Made by a program: the position numbers and the translations under genes. Below, in pieces: positions 35,874-45,613 of a DNA stretch of 64,000 nucleotides. The notes under the pieces were generated by a model. The model saw only the letters and a program-made list of their open reading frames with translations, had not been told where the DNA came from and made no database searches. Every line of letters begins with the position of its first letter. Position 1 is the stretch's first letter. This stretch comes from Rummeliibacillus stabekisii. Its GTDB lineage: Bacteria; Bacillota; Bacilli; Bacillales_A; Planococcaceae. The stretch is from the NCBI RefSeq assembly GCF_007988965.1, contig NZ_BJVD01000001.1, positions 310,001-374,000 of the forward strand, read 5' to 3'.

Positions 35874-36857
35874 TTAAAATGCAGCTAATTCACGCATTGC
35901 TACTTCTACTTTATCTGGATTAATCATAAAGAATTTTTCCATTGTTGGCGCGTAAGGCATAGCCGGTACATCAGGACCTGCTAAGCGTTTGATTGGCGCA
36001 TCCAAATCGAATAGCGCATGTTCCGCAATAATCGCAGAGACTTCGCTCATGACGCTACCTTCTTTATTATCTTCTGTTACAAGCAATACCTTACCCGTTT
36101 TCTTTGCAGCTTCAATAATAGCCTCTTTGTCTAATGGGTAGATCGTACGTAAATCCAATACATGGACAGAGATGCCGTCTTTTTCCAAACGTTCAGCTGC
36201 TTGCAATGCAAAATGTACCCCAAGGCCATACGTAATGACAGTCAAATCTTCGCCTTCTCGTTTCACATCAGCTTTGCCGATTTCAATTGTATAGTCCTCT
36301 TCTGGCACTTCGCCTTTAATCAGGCGGTACGCTCTTTTGTGTTCAAAGAAAAGGACAGGATCGTCATCGCGAATCGCTGCTTTTAACAATCCTTTCGCAT
36401 CATATGGAGTTGATGGAATGACGATTTTTAAACCGGGTTGATTAGCAAATACTGCTTCTACTGATTGTGAATGGTAAAGCGCGCCATGGACTCCTCCACC
36501 AAATGGAGCACGAATAACCATTGGACAATTCCAGTCATTATTTGAGCGGTAACGGATTCTAGACGCTTCCGAAATAATTTGATTGACTGCAGGCATGATA
36601 AAATCCGCAAATTGCATTTCGGCAATAGGTCTTAAACCATACATCGCTGCACCAATACCAACTCCGACAATTGCTGATTCGGCAAGAGGTGCGTCAATCA
36701 CACGTTCTTCACCGAACTCATCGTAAAGGCCTTGCGTTGCTTTAAACACGCCGCCCTTTAAACCGACATCTTCTCCAAGAATAAAGACACGATCGTCTCT
36801 TTCCATTTCTTCTTTCATCGCTAATGTAATGGCATCAATATATGATAAATTCGCCAT
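35874..36857 (-). CDS. bkdAB: Branched-chain 2-oxoacid dehydrogenase E1 beta subunit
   Basis: 327 residues, transketolase-like pyrimidine-binding domain followed by the C-terminal domain. E-D-V-G (29-32) and the P-L-A-E-S-A-I-V-G-V-G-I-G stretch are characteristic; the latter supplies the TPP-activating region. It pairs with BkdAA to decarboxylate the 2-oxoacids of Val, Leu and Ile. GAGGAGGTG sits before its ATG, only 3 bases after the bkdAA stop. Confidence 0.95.
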   Translation of the reverse strand: MANLSYIDAITLAMKEEMERDDRVFILGEDVGLKGGVFKATQGLYDEFGEERVIDAPLAESAIVGVGIGAAMYGLRPIAEMQFADFIMPAVNQIISEASRIRYRSNNDWNCPMVIRAPFGGGVHGALYHSQSVEAVFANQPGLKIVIPSTPYDAKGLLKAAIRDDDPVLFFEHKRAYRLIKGEVPEEDYTIEIGKADVKREGEDLTVITYGLGVHFALQAAERLEKDGISVHVLDLRTIYPLDKEAIIEAAKKTGKVLLVTEDNKEGSVMSEVSAIIAEHALFDLDAPIKRLAGPDVPAMPYAPTMEKFFMINPDKVEVAMRELAAF

Positions 36858-36860
36858 CTG

Positions 36861-37865
36861 CTACACCTCCTCATGGTTTCCGTAGACGTATTGCAATGCA
36901 TGTTCCGGCTCCGCATATGGAGCGTTTTCCGCATAATCTGTCGCTTCGTCAACCTCAGCCATGATTTCTTCTTGCATCTTTTCTTCTATTTCTGAAGTTA
37001 GAACGCCTAAATCTTTTAAATATGCTGCAAAGCGAACAATCGGATCATTCGCACGGCCTTCTGCCAAATCTTCTTCTGTTCTGTATTGACGATGGTCATC
37101 ATCAGATGAGTGTGCAGTTAAACGATAGCAGATCGTCTCAATTAAGCTTGGTCCCTCACCGTTTCTTGCACGATCTGCTGCTTCTTTCATCACTTTATAC
37201 ACTTCAAGTGGATCGTTGCCATCTACTGTTACGCCAGGCATACCGTAGCCAATAGCACGATCTGAGACATTTTCACACGCAACTTGCTTGCTAAGCGGCA
37301 CTGAAATAGCATAGCGGTTATTTTCTACCATAATAATAACAGGAAGCTTGTGAACACCAGCAAAGTTAGCCCCTTCATGGAAATCACCTTGGTTTGAAGA
37401 TCCTTCTCCAAGACTAACAAATGTGACAAAATCTTCTTTTTGCATTTTCCCCGCAAGTGCCACACCTACCGCATGTGGAACTTGTGTCGTTACAGGTGAA
37501 GAACCTGTAATAATGCGGTTTTTCTTTTGGCCAAAGTGACCAGGCATTTGGCGGCCGCCAGAGTTAGGATCTTCCGCTTTCGCAAATGCAGAAAGCATTA
37601 ACTCTTTTGCTGTCATGCCGAAATGTAACACAACTCCCATATCCCGGTAATACGGTGCGACGTAATCTTTTTCATTATTTAAAGCAAATGCTGCGCCGAT
37701 TTGAGCTGCCTCTTGTCCTTGGCAAGATATAACGAATGGGATTTTACCTGCACGGTTTAATAGCCACATTCTTTCATCGATACGTCGGGCAAGCAGCATT
37801 GTTCTATACATATCAAGTACTACTTCATCAGATAAACCTAAAGCAGTATGTTTATTTTCAGTCAT
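36861..37865 (-). CDS. bkdAA: Branched-chain 2-oxoacid dehydrogenase E1 alpha subunit
   Basis: 334 residues. TPP-binding G-E-G-S-S-N-Q-G-D-F (near 150) with the following N-N (E-N-N-R-Y-A, near 181), and an S-S-D-D phosphorylation-loop-like segment near 255 typical of E1 alpha. It lies 12 bases after lpdV and 3 bases before bkdAB. Confidence 0.95.
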   Translation of the reverse strand: MTENKHTALGLSDEVVLDMYRTMLLARRIDERMWLLNRAGKIPFVISCQGQEAAQIGAAFALNNEKDYVAPYYRDMGVVLHFGMTAKELMLSAFAKAEDPNSGGRQMPGHFGQKKNRIITGSSPVTTQVPHAVGVALAGKMQKEDFVTFVSLGEGSSNQGDFHEGANFAGVHKLPVIIMVENNRYAISVPLSKQVACENVSDRAIGYGMPGVTVDGNDPLEVYKVMKEAADRARNGEGPSLIETICYRLTAHSSDDDHRQYRTEEDLAEGRANDPIVRFAAYLKDLGVLTSEIEEKMQEEIMAEVDEATDYAENAPYAEPEHALQYVYGNHEEV

Positions 37866-37877
37866 TATGATCTCTCC

Positions 37878-39305
37878 TTAGAAATGAATTGCCATTCCAT
37901 CAACAGCAAGGGCCGCTTCACCAATTGCCTCAGATAAGGATGGATGCGGATGAATATGCGCAGAAATTTCAAAAGGTGTTGCATCAACTAACATTGCAAG
38001 GCTTGCTTCGGCAATCAATTCCGTTGCATGCGCGCCCATAATATGCACACCGACTAGATCGTTTGTCTTTTTGTCTGCAATCATTTTAACAAAGCCTTCA
38101 GTCTCACCAAAAACAAGCGCTTTGCCAATTGCTGCAAATGGGAATTTACCCACTTTTACATCAATTCCAAGTTCTTTCGCTTGTTTCTCTGTATAGCCGA
38201 TACTTGAAATTTCCGGGCTTCCATATATACAGCGTGCAATTTTATGGGCTTCCATCGGCCATGTTTCTTTACGAGCAATATGGTCTACAGCATGAATACC
38301 TTCGTGTGAAGCAACATGAGCTAATTGTAAGCCGCCGATTACATCACCAATAGCATATATATGTGATTCCTTCGTTTGGTAATGCTCATTGACTTGGATG
38401 AAACCTCGTTCTACTTGGATATCTGTATTTTCAAGGCCGATGTTTTCAATGTTTGCTTGTCTTCCGACAGACAATAGAAGTTTTTCAGCTGCAAAGATTT
38501 GAGTTTTGCCATCTACTTCAGCTGTAATCTCAAAACCATCGCCTGTTTCTTTATACGTATCAGGTAGCGTTTTTGCATTTGTAACTATCTGAATGCCACG
38601 TTTTTTCAGTGATGTTGCCATTGCTTTTTGGATGTCATGATCTTCTGTTGGCAATATCGAATCTGAATATTCAACAACCGTAACTTCCACTCCAAAATCA
38701 TGTAACATAGATGCCCATTCAATCCCTATAACTCCGCCACCAACGATGACAATTGATTGAGGTAAGGTTTCAAGTGACATTAAATCATCTGATGTTACAA
38801 TATTTTTACCATCAGGTGTTAGTCCCGGAAGCGTCCGTGGTCTAGAACCTGTGGCGATAATTACGTTTTGTGGGATTAACATTGCATTTTCTCGACCGTC
38901 TTTAAATTCGACAGAGATTGTGCCAGGCATTGGCGAAAAAATCGAAGGGCCTAATATTCTGCCATAGCCTTCGTATACATCAATTTTTCCTTTTTTCATC
39001 AATGCTTGGATTCCTGCATGAAGTTTATCTATGATACTATTTTTTCTTTTTTGAGCCTGCTCAAAATTGAATGTGACTTCTTTTACATCTACACCAAAAT
39101 TCTCTGCATGCTCTTTTGTTGTCCGGTATACTTCTGCGCTTCGTAGCAAAGCTTTACTTGGTATACAACCTTTATGTAAACAAGTTCCCCCTAGTTTCCC
39201 TTGTTCCACAATGGCAGTCGATAGACCCAATTGCGCGGCGCGAATCGCGGCAACATAACCTCCAGTGCCTCCACCTACTATGACAAGGTCATAATTCTTA
39301 GCCAT
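37878..39305 (-). CDS. lpdV: Dihydrolipoamide dehydrogenase (E3) of the bkd complex
   Basis: 475 residues. FAD motif G-G-G-T-G-G near residue 11, redox-active disulphide C42-L-H-K-G-C47, NAD motif G-G-G-V-I-G-I-E, and the C-terminal H-P-H-P-S-L-S-E with the catalytic His-Glu pair. It reoxidises lipoyl groups of BkdB. In B. subtilis the gene before lpdV is buk; here it is bcd with a 140-base gap that holds a hairpin and a possible sigma-A promoter. Confidence 0.95.
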   Translation of the reverse strand: MAKNYDLVIVGGGTGGYVAAIRAAQLGLSTAIVEQGKLGGTCLHKGCIPSKALLRSAEVYRTTKEHAENFGVDVKEVTFNFEQAQKRKNSIIDKLHAGIQALMKKGKIDVYEGYGRILGPSIFSPMPGTISVEFKDGRENAMLIPQNVIIATGSRPRTLPGLTPDGKNIVTSDDLMSLETLPQSIVIVGGGVIGIEWASMLHDFGVEVTVVEYSDSILPTEDHDIQKAMATSLKKRGIQIVTNAKTLPDTYKETGDGFEITAEVDGKTQIFAAEKLLLSVGRQANIENIGLENTDIQVERGFIQVNEHYQTKESHIYAIGDVIGGLQLAHVASHEGIHAVDHIARKETWPMEAHKIARCIYGSPEISSIGYTEKQAKELGIDVKVGKFPFAAIGKALVFGETEGFVKMIADKKTNDLVGVHIMGAHATELIAEASLAMLVDATPFEISAHIHPHPSLSEAIGEAALAVDGMAIHF

Positions 39306-39353
39306 AAGAACACACTCCCTATTTTATACTAATATCTTTTAATATTAAAAGAA

Positions 39354-39388
39354 TTGAATAGCTACCGTTTTTCACGGCAGCTATTCAA
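39354..39388 (-). terminator. Hairpin between bcd and lpdV
   Basis: 15-base arms (TTGAATAGCTgCCGT with ACGGtAGCTATTCAA, one mismatch) around a short A-rich loop. Only TTCTTTT follows, so it may be a leaky terminator or an mRNA-processing site within the operon. Confidence 0.6.
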
Positions 39389-39407
39389 TTTTATTACCTG
39401 GTACTAA

Positions 39408-39435
39408 ATTATATCATAAAATGCTAGATTGTCAT
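39408..39435 (-). promoter_or_regulatory. Possible sigma-A promoter for lpdV-bkdAA-bkdAB-bkdB
   Basis: Minus strand ATGACA (39435-39430), 16-base spacer, TATAAT (39413-39408), just after the bcd stop and before the hairpin. It could give the downstream genes transcription independent of the sigma-54 promoter. Confidence 0.4.
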
Positions 39436-39445
39436 CTCTTGATTC

Positions 39446-40543
39446 TTATCCGCGTTGTGATAAGATATTTTTTTCGTTTTTCAAGAATGTGCCTCTTGAT
39501 TTAGCCATTCTTTCAATTCTATCCTCTGCCATACGATTTGCAGCTAAGTATGTTGGAATATTATCACGTTCTGAAATTTCAACAATTTTTGTAATGCTAT
39601 CATAAATACCTTCAACTTTTTTCATAGCGCGATCATAATTGTAACCGTATAATTCATCAGCTACATTGATAACACCACCTGAGTTGATTACGTAGTCTGG
39701 AGCATAGATAATGCCTTTTTCGTGAATGATCTCACCATGTTTTGAGTCTTTCAATTGGTTGTTTGCAGATCCTGCAATTACTTTTGCTTTTAATTGCGGG
39801 ATTGTTTCATCATTGATGATTGCTCCTAATGCACATGGAGCAAAGATATCCACGTCTTGTGCATAAATTTCTTCAGGGCTAACAGCAACTGCACCAAATT
39901 CATCAACTACACGTTTGACAGCGTTTTCATTAATATCGGTTACGATAAGTTTTGCGCCTTCTTCGTGAAGATGCTTGCATAGTGAATAAGCAACATTTCC
40001 AAGACCTTGAACAGAAATGCGTTTTCCTTCTAAGCTATCTGTTCCAAATGCCGCTTTAGCTGCTGCTTTCATACCTACATAAACACCGTATGCTGTTACA
40101 GGAGAAGGGTTGCCTGATGAACCGAATGCAGGTGAAATTCCTGTCACATAATTTGTTTCTTCATGGATTAAGTCCATATCAGCAACTGTTGTACCCACAT
40201 CTTCTGCAGTAATGTAGCGTCCGTTTAAGCCTTGGATGAAACGGCCTAATGCGCGGAACATTTCTTCATTTTTGTCTTTAAATGGATCTCCCATGATTAC
40301 AGTTTTACCACCGCCAAGGTTAAGCCCAGCTGCTGCATTTTTATATGTCATGCCGCGCGCTAAACGAAGTGCATCTTCAATAGCTGCTTCTTCAGATTCA
40401 TATGTCCACATGCGAGTACCACCAAGCGCAGGTCCTAGTGTAGTGTCGTGAATAGCGATAATCGCTTTCAACCCTGAAGTTTTATCTTGGCAAATAACCA
40501 CTTGTTCATAATCATATTTTCCCATATATTTGAAAATTTCCAT
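39446..40543 (-). CDS. bcd: Leucine/valine (branched-chain amino acid) dehydrogenase
   Basis: 365 residues. Glu/Leu/Phe/Val dehydrogenase family: [10 protein letters not shown] (near 40), the catalytic Lys in L-N-L-G-G-G-K-T-V (near 80), and the NAD loop Q-G-L-G-N-V-A (near 183). It oxidatively deaminates Leu, Val and Ile to 2-oxoacids. The start is the ATG at 40543 behind AAGGAGG. A longer frame opening at 40621 would begin upstream of the transcription start and is ruled out by the -24/-12 promoter. First gene of the bkd operon here. Confidence 0.95.
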   Translation of the reverse strand: MEIFKYMGKYDYEQVVICQDKTSGLKAIIAIHDTTLGPALGGTRMWTYESEEAAIEDALRLARGMTYKNAAAGLNLGGGKTVIMGDPFKDKNEEMFRALGRFIQGLNGRYITAEDVGTTVADMDLIHEETNYVTGISPAFGSSGNPSPVTAYGVYVGMKAAAKAAFGTDSLEGKRISVQGLGNVAYSLCKHLHEEGAKLIVTDINENAVKRVVDEFGAVAVSPEEIYAQDVDIFAPCALGAIINDETIPQLKAKVIAGSANNQLKDSKHGEIIHEKGIIYAPDYVINSGGVINVADELYGYNYDRAMKKVEGIYDSITKIVEISERDNIPTYLAANRMAEDRIERMAKSRGTFLKNEKNILSQRG

Positions 40544-40604
40544 CTTAATAATTCCTCCTTCGAAGTTATAAAAAATCTGGTTGTATCCAGTCAATAATAT
40601 ATAA

Positions 40605-40620
40605 TGCAAGAAGCGTGCCA
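40605..40620 (-). promoter_or_regulatory. Sigma-54 (-24/-12) promoter of the bkd operon
   Basis: Minus strand TGGCACGCTTCTTGCA: a full match to TGGCAC-N5-TTGCA with the GG and GC pairs correctly spaced. Transcription should begin near 40594, about 50 bases before the bcd ATG. The sigma-54 activator BkdR is the next gene upstream. Confidence 0.93.
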
Positions 40621-40673
40621 AAACTTTTTGCCTTATAAAATAAAAGTTTAAACAATTTCGACGTTTTTTTCAA

Positions 40674-40707
40674 TGCATAGCCATGCAGATCTGTGCAGTT
40701 ATTTGCA
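40674..40707. promoter_or_regulatory. Phased TGCA array, candidate BkdR upstream activating sequence
   Basis: TGCA occurs at 40674, 40684, 40694 and 40704, exactly one helical turn apart, about 80-110 bases upstream of the predicted transcription start. They form two dyads, TGCAT-N4-ATGCA and GTGCA-N6-TGCAC. This position is normal for an activator of sigma-54 promoters. Confidence 0.6.
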
Positions 40708-40714
40708 CGCCATT

Positions 40715-42763
40715 TTATGCAAGTTCATATTTTTCTAATTTATAATACAAGCTTCTAATCGAAATTTGCAACGCTTTAGCAGTCTGTGTTTTATTATATC
40801 TATTGTCCTTGAGAGCGGTTTCAATAATTCTTTTTTCATATTGGGCCATTGCTTCATCCAATGTTCCGTTATATATTTCTTCTTCTACTTTGCCCTCTAC
40901 AGTTGAGGTTTTTTGCGTCGAAATTTGCACATAATTCTCCTGTAATTCTGTTTCAGCAGCAGGCATAAAGATCATCGCCCGCCCAATCACATTCTCTAAT
41001 TCTCTTACATTACCAGGCCATTGATAGTTTCTTAACTTTTGAATTACTCCTCTAGTCACCTTTGTTACATTTCGACCATACTCACGGTTGAGTTTTTGAA
41101 GCAGACGATCTACGAGCTGTGGGATATCTTCAAGTCTGTTTCGAAGTGGTGGGATATAAATTGGCATGCGATTAAGCCTGTAGTAGAGATCCTCTCGAAA
41201 CGTATGGTCATGAAGCGCTTTTTCCATATTGACATTTGTGGCTGCAATGATACGGACATCTATAGGAATGGGTTTTGTAGCGCCCACTCTAACAATCTCG
41301 TGTTCTTGTAAAACACGTAAAAGTTTGGCCTGGGTGCTAAGCGACAGCTCGCCAATTTCATCTAAAAAGATACTACCTCCGTTCGCCTCTTCAAAAAGCC
41401 CACGCTTGCCGCCTTTTTTAGCTCCAGTAAAGGCACCTTCTTCATAGCCAAACAATTCGCTTTCCAATAAATTTTCAGCAATTGCCGCACAATTGACTCT
41501 AATAAACTTCTCATAGTGGCGATTACTTTCACTATGTATTGCATGGGCAAATAATTCTTTCCCTGTACCTGATTCGCCCCTTAGAAAGACCGTCACCGGC
41601 GTTTTTGCAGCGAGCTTAGCTTGTTCAATCGCAAGCTTCATTTCTTCTGAATCGCCGATTATATCATCGAAAACATACTTTGATTCTAGTGTTCGTATAA
41701 TTGTTTTCGCTTGGCTCAATTCCTTAGATAAGTTGCGCATCTCTGTTACATCATGGATGACCCCTACGCTGCCTTTAAGCTCATCTTCAACTAGAATTGG
41801 CGCCACATTGACGATAACTTCTCTTTTGGAAGGTCCTAAGCGCAAATTAACTCCTCGTATCGGCTTTTTGGTTTCAAGCACTTTTAAATGCATACTCTCA
41901 CCTTCTGAAATATCGGTAGTTGCAGGCTTACCGATAATCTCTTCAGGTGACAAGCCTGTAATCCTTGTATAAGCCGGATTGACTACAATACCTCTTCCCT
42001 TCTCATCCACTACAGAGATCGCGTCGTCGCTCGATTGTATAATAGCTTCTAGCATCTTTTTTACTTCTTTCAGATCAGTAATCTCTTCCGCTAAGGCAAC
42101 AACTTCAGAAATATCTTTAAATATTGCAAGTACACCAATTTGTTCTGACTTTTCATCTACCATTGGAATTTTGGAAAGCACGACCTTTTTTCCGGATGGA
42201 AGAATTAATTCTTGATTTGTCTCTGCTTGACCTGTTTCAATCACTTGCTCAAGTTCAAGAGCATTCATAACGTCTTTATAATGCTTGCCAACTGCTTTTT
42301 CTATTGGTGTATTAGTAAGTCGCATAGCACTTTGATTATAAAAAATAATTTCTCCTTTTTGATTAACGCTCATCATGCCTTCATCTATAGAGTTAAAGAT
42401 AATTTGCTGTCTTCTAGAAAATGCTTGGATTTTTTGAATATAATAATCTTTCTCCTGCAAAAGTTTGATAATAATCTCAATCACGCTACCCGGTATCACA
42501 GTCGTATTATGGGGTAACTCCTCGACCAATTCGTCATATACCTTCGGATTACCAGTTACATCAATCGCCATATCGATAGAAGCATTCTTAAAATCACGCC
42601 AGTCATTTGCTGTAGCAATTCCTGACTTTTTAGCTTCTTTTATGCCTTTAGCATTATCATTTTTATCGATAACAGCCACTGTTTGCCAGTCTGACGAATG
42701 TGCGAGTAATTGCAGAATGGCTGTACCTCCTTTTCCTGCACCTACAATCATAATCCTATGCAT
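40715..42763 (-). CDS. bkdR: BkdR, sigma-54-dependent activator with N-terminal Rossmann domain
   Basis: 682 residues. Layout: NAD(P)-type Rossmann domain (1-110) with V-G-A-G-K-G-G-T and V-I-D-K; two PAS domains (about 125-235 and 245-355); AAA+ domain (about 370-610) with Walker A G-E-S-G-T-G-K-E, the sigma-54-contacting G-A-F-T-G-A and a D-E Walker B; and a C-terminal Fis-type helix-turn-helix (about 645-682). It should activate the -24/-12 promoter before bcd. The ligand is not known; in B. subtilis the operon responds to branched-chain amino acids. AAGGAGTG precedes the ATG. Confidence 0.94.
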   Translation of the reverse strand: MHRIMIVGAGKGGTAILQLLAHSSDWQTVAVIDKNDNAKGIKEAKKSGIATANDWRDFKNASIDMAIDVTGNPKVYDELVEELPHNTTVIPGSVIEIIIKLLQEKDYYIQKIQAFSRRQQIIFNSIDEGMMSVNQKGEIIFYNQSAMRLTNTPIEKAVGKHYKDVMNALELEQVIETGQAETNQELILPSGKKVVLSKIPMVDEKSEQIGVLAIFKDISEVVALAEEITDLKEVKKMLEAIIQSSDDAISVVDEKGRGIVVNPAYTRITGLSPEEIIGKPATTDISEGESMHLKVLETKKPIRGVNLRLGPSKREVIVNVAPILVEDELKGSVGVIHDVTEMRNLSKELSQAKTIIRTLESKYVFDDIIGDSEEMKLAIEQAKLAAKTPVTVFLRGESGTGKELFAHAIHSESNRHYEKFIRVNCAAIAENLLESELFGYEEGAFTGAKKGGKRGLFEEANGGSIFLDEIGELSLSTQAKLLRVLQEHEIVRVGATKPIPIDVRIIAATNVNMEKALHDHTFREDLYYRLNRMPIYIPPLRNRLEDIPQLVDRLLQKLNREYGRNVTKVTRGVIQKLRNYQWPGNVRELENVIGRAMIFMPAAETELQENYVQISTQKTSTVEGKVEEEIYNGTLDEAMAQYEKRIIETALKDNRYNKTQTAKALQISIRSLYYKLEKYELA

Positions 42764-42896
42764 TCTTATTCACTCCTTCCAAATATGTATGAAAATTCTT
42801 TCATATGGTTAGCTATCATCTTATCGGAAGTTTCCTATCTTGACAATGTGCAGGATACAAGTAAAAATGGATTATATTAGAGGAGTTGAACCAAAA

Positions 42897-43136
42897 ATGG
42901 GGCGTTTTATTGCTTTTGTCATTCTAGCCATACCCGCTATTATGGCAGCAGCGGGCATCAAATTAATGCGAGATACATTTTTCGCCAAGTTATTCGATCC
43001 GATTCCATATCTTTGGCTACAATTTGTAATAGGGATTGTATTGTTTTTAATCGGCTTTGGATTTTTTGCCGGCTTTTTATTAAACCGTGATCGCAGAAAT
43101 GGACGAGTTGCGCAAAAATATACAAAGAAAAAATAA
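42897..43136 (+). CDS. yqzF: DUF2627 membrane protein (YqzF)
   Basis: 79 residues with two membrane helices (about 4-22 and 38-60) and a basic tail (RDRRNGR...KYTKKK). This fits DUF2627, a small protein encoded divergently from bkdR in Bacillus too. Start at the ATG at 42897 behind GAGGAGTTG; the upstream ATG is unsupported. Function unknown. Confidence 0.85.
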   Translation: MGRFIAFVILAIPAIMAAAGIKLMRDTFFAKLFDPIPYLWLQFVIGIVLFLIGFGFFAGFLLNRDRRNGRVAQKYTKKK

Positions 43137-43144
43137 CATTGTGC

Positions 43145-43187
43145 AAAAAGCACCGACAAGAACGTAGTGTTCTCTTCGGTGCTTTTT
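43145..43187. terminator. Bidirectional terminator of yqzF and the GDPD gene
   Basis: 12-bp stem AAAAAGCACCGA/TCGGTGCTTTTT with a second inner stem GAAC/GTTC; T-runs on both strands. Confidence 0.8.
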
Positions 43188-43214
43188 GTATAATTATCTG
43201 AGCTTTACATTGAT

Positions 43215-43937
43215 TTATTTAGTCTCCTGCATTTTCCGCACTTTCTCTGGATAGTCAGTAATCCATCCGATAACCGCATCATGCGGTTCTTTCAGAAATT
43301 GTTCATCACCTGTAATGTTATAAAAGCGGCATTTTCTTCCTTGAGCAGTAAGTGCATCAAGATACCTATTTTTATAATAACGCGATTTATTCGCATGAAT
43401 TACATCTACGTATGGCAATTTGTCTAACTCTGCCCAGTTCAATTTCTTTGTTGTAATTAAGGCGGTCTCTATTCTTGGCGCTATTTCTTTTGCCTTTTCT
43501 AGCAATTCAGGATGAAACGATGAAATATGTAAATTTGGTATTTCACTACATTTCGCCACAGTCTCTCTTAGAGCGCTTTCATCTTGAAGCAGTGACTCTT
43601 TTAATTCCACATTAAGGGGTACAGAATGGACTTTGTGCCAACCTAGAAACTCATCAAACGTGCTAATTTTAGCTCCGCTAAACCTTCTAAAGAAAAATTT
43701 TCCAACATGTAATAGTTTAACCTGTTGGTAATACAAATTCGAAATCAGCTCATTTTTCCCTGTAAGACGCCTTAAATTATGATCATGAATCACAACTGGA
43801 ATATGATCTTTCGTCGCTTGAATATCTAATTCTATACCATCTGCCCCTGATACTAACGCTAATTCAAAAGCATCTAGCGTATTCTCAATACCTCGAGCAG
43901 AAGCGCCTCTATGCGCAAAAACGAGCGGTCTAGACAT
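43215..43937 (-). CDS. Glycerophosphodiester phosphodiesterase (YqiK)
   Basis: 240 residues, GDPD fold. Active-site residues visible: H9-R10 in A-H-R-G-A, E36 and D38 in I-E-L-D-I, and H51 in V-I-H-D-H. No signal peptide, so it is cytoplasmic. It hydrolyses glycerophosphodiesters to glycerol-3-phosphate. It overlaps the upstream DUF342 gene by 8 bases, showing coupled translation. The position near bkdR matches yqiK of B. subtilis. Confidence 0.92.
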   Translation of the reverse strand: MSRPLVFAHRGASARGIENTLDAFELALVSGADGIELDIQATKDHIPVVIHDHNLRRLTGKNELISNLYYQQVKLLHVGKFFFRRFSGAKISTFDEFLGWHKVHSVPLNVELKESLLQDESALRETVAKCSEIPNLHISSFHPELLEKAKEIAPRIETALITTKKLNWAELDKLPYVDVIHANKSRYYKNRYLDALTAQGRKCRFYNITGDEQFLKEPHDAVIGWITDYPEKVRKMQETK

Positions 43938-45501
43938 TTAAAACACCACTTTCCAATTTAAATTCTCCTTTCGTCATTTGTTGAATAGTTGATCTTTCAG
44001 AACCTATTTGGAGAGTTGTCTCTGGATATGCAGCTTTGGTAATGGAAATTTTTTCATTACCACTACTCTTCAGTAGATGCAAAATCTCATCTATTTCATA
44101 TTCAAGTATCTCAATTTGAGACTCCTTTTCTTTTATATTACTAGCAATCTTATCGTACGTTTGGCGCTGAACTGGCATCATTTTATGCAAGAACTTTTGC
44201 AATTGAGCTAGCTTTCCTCTTAAATCTTTCAGTTCATGCTCCAGATTCTCTATTTCATCACTTTTTTCTTTAATCTTTTTTAAGCTATCTTTGCGATCCG
44301 GGAGTGAAATAATCAGGTCTGTTTTACGACCAAGCTGATTGCCAACCCATGCTGCATGAATCGAATTTTTTGCACAAATACTTCCACCTATAAGTTTACC
44401 CTTATTTTCATCGACTCTGATATTTTGTGCCTTCATATCTGTACTGATGGCATATGTACTTATAAAAATGGTTTCTTTCGCAGCTAAATAGCAGTCATTG
44501 GTATACTGTACATAAATATTTTGACCCGCCATCACTTTCGTAATTTTGTTACCATATATACCTCCACAAACATAGACATCTCCGTGAGTAGATTGTATAA
44601 GTTCAGCTCCAGTTACACCTTCTTTGCTCTCAATCAGTATGTCACCTGTCGCCTTGACTGTAAATCCAGGTAGAATAGTTCCTCGAATAGTAATCGAGCC
44701 TGTGAACTCCAGATTGCCCGTTTCGACTCCCACATCACTCGGTATTTGAAGGTGCTTTTGAACAGATAATGGAGGATAAGGATGCTCGATGACACCATCG
44801 AAAGAAGCGTGGATGGTCACTATACCACTCGACTCTTTTTCATAAATAGATTTTTCATCATAAACCAACGTAAAATCTTTACCATCCATTGCCTCTATTC
44901 GTTGGCCTAAAACACTTTTCCCCGGAATTCCTTTCTTCGCAGGAATTTTTTCTCCTAACCATTCATCTTTTTTCACTTCCTGAATAAAGTTGATATCATA
45001 ATGGTTTGCACGGCCATTATCAAGGATTTGGGGTTTCTTTTTTGGAAAGCTTTTATATGTAATCTTCGCATCTTCACCCTTTTGGGGAGGTTGGCCTTTT
45101 GCTATGACTGTTGGTTTTCCTAATAGAACAGTTTCAAGCGAAAGGGTTATATAACCATATTGGACACCCGCATTTTCTGCTGCTTCTTTAATTTGTTTAT
45201 TCATAATCAACTCATCCTGAAATAGAGATGCAGGATGATCATTAATATACATAGTAGCTGCCATACCGTCACGTGCTATAACGATTTCAATGGGCGGCAG
45301 CCAATAGCCAATTTCTTGTTCTTCTTTTGAACAATTTAAAAAGACACTTCGCAATGCTTGAAAACCATTTAATTTAATTCTTTTGAATTTTTTTAATACA
45401 GGCTCAAACTCTTTTAAAGAATAACCTTCTTTTTTAACTAATACATAGACAATCGCTTCTTTTTCCATAAGCATAATCCAATCATTTTCAAAAAGAACCA
45501 A
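43930..45501 (-). CDS. FapA/DUF342 domain protein
   Basis: 523 residues. A small N-terminal domain (1-140), then the FapA/DUF342 region with Gly-rich beta-helix-like repeats (for example T-G-S-I-T-I-R-G-T-I-L-P-G, about 230-390), and a C-terminal helical coiled coil (about 395-465). Proteins of this family are polymer-like and in Vibrio influence polar flagella (FapA); the Bacillus function is unclear. TTG start at 45501, eight bases after GGGAGG. Coupled to the GDPD gene. Confidence 0.8.
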   Translation of the reverse strand: MVLFENDWIMLMEKEAIVYVLVKKEGYSLKEFEPVLKKFKRIKLNGFQALRSVFLNCSKEEQEIGYWLPPIEIVIARDGMAATMYINDHPASLFQDELIMNKQIKEAAENAGVQYGYITLSLETVLLGKPTVIAKGQPPQKGEDAKITYKSFPKKKPQILDNGRANHYDINFIQEVKKDEWLGEKIPAKKGIPGKSVLGQRIEAMDGKDFTLVYDEKSIYEKESSGIVTIHASFDGVIEHPYPPLSVQKHLQIPSDVGVETGNLEFTGSITIRGTILPGFTVKATGDILIESKEGVTGAELIQSTHGDVYVCGGIYGNKITKVMAGQNIYVQYTNDCYLAAKETIFISTYAISTDMKAQNIRVDENKGKLIGGSICAKNSIHAAWVGNQLGRKTDLIISLPDRKDSLKKIKEKSDEIENLEHELKDLRGKLAQLQKFLHKMMPVQRQTYDKIASNIKEKESQIEILEYEIDEILHLLKSSGNEKISITKAAYPETTLQIGSERSTIQQMTKGEFKLESGVLNV

Positions 45502-45613
45502 CTTAAAAACCTCCCATCATTCTTTAATTATAGCACTTATTTCCTAATGTACAAAAATATCCATTTACTGTTCTAATGATAAATAGTAATTGAAGATTAA
45601 AATTCTAGCACTT

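Noticed and set aside
40544-40621. N-terminal extension of bcd starting at 40621
   Set aside because: It would begin within or upstream of the -24/-12 promoter; the ATG at 40543 has a strong ribosome binding site.
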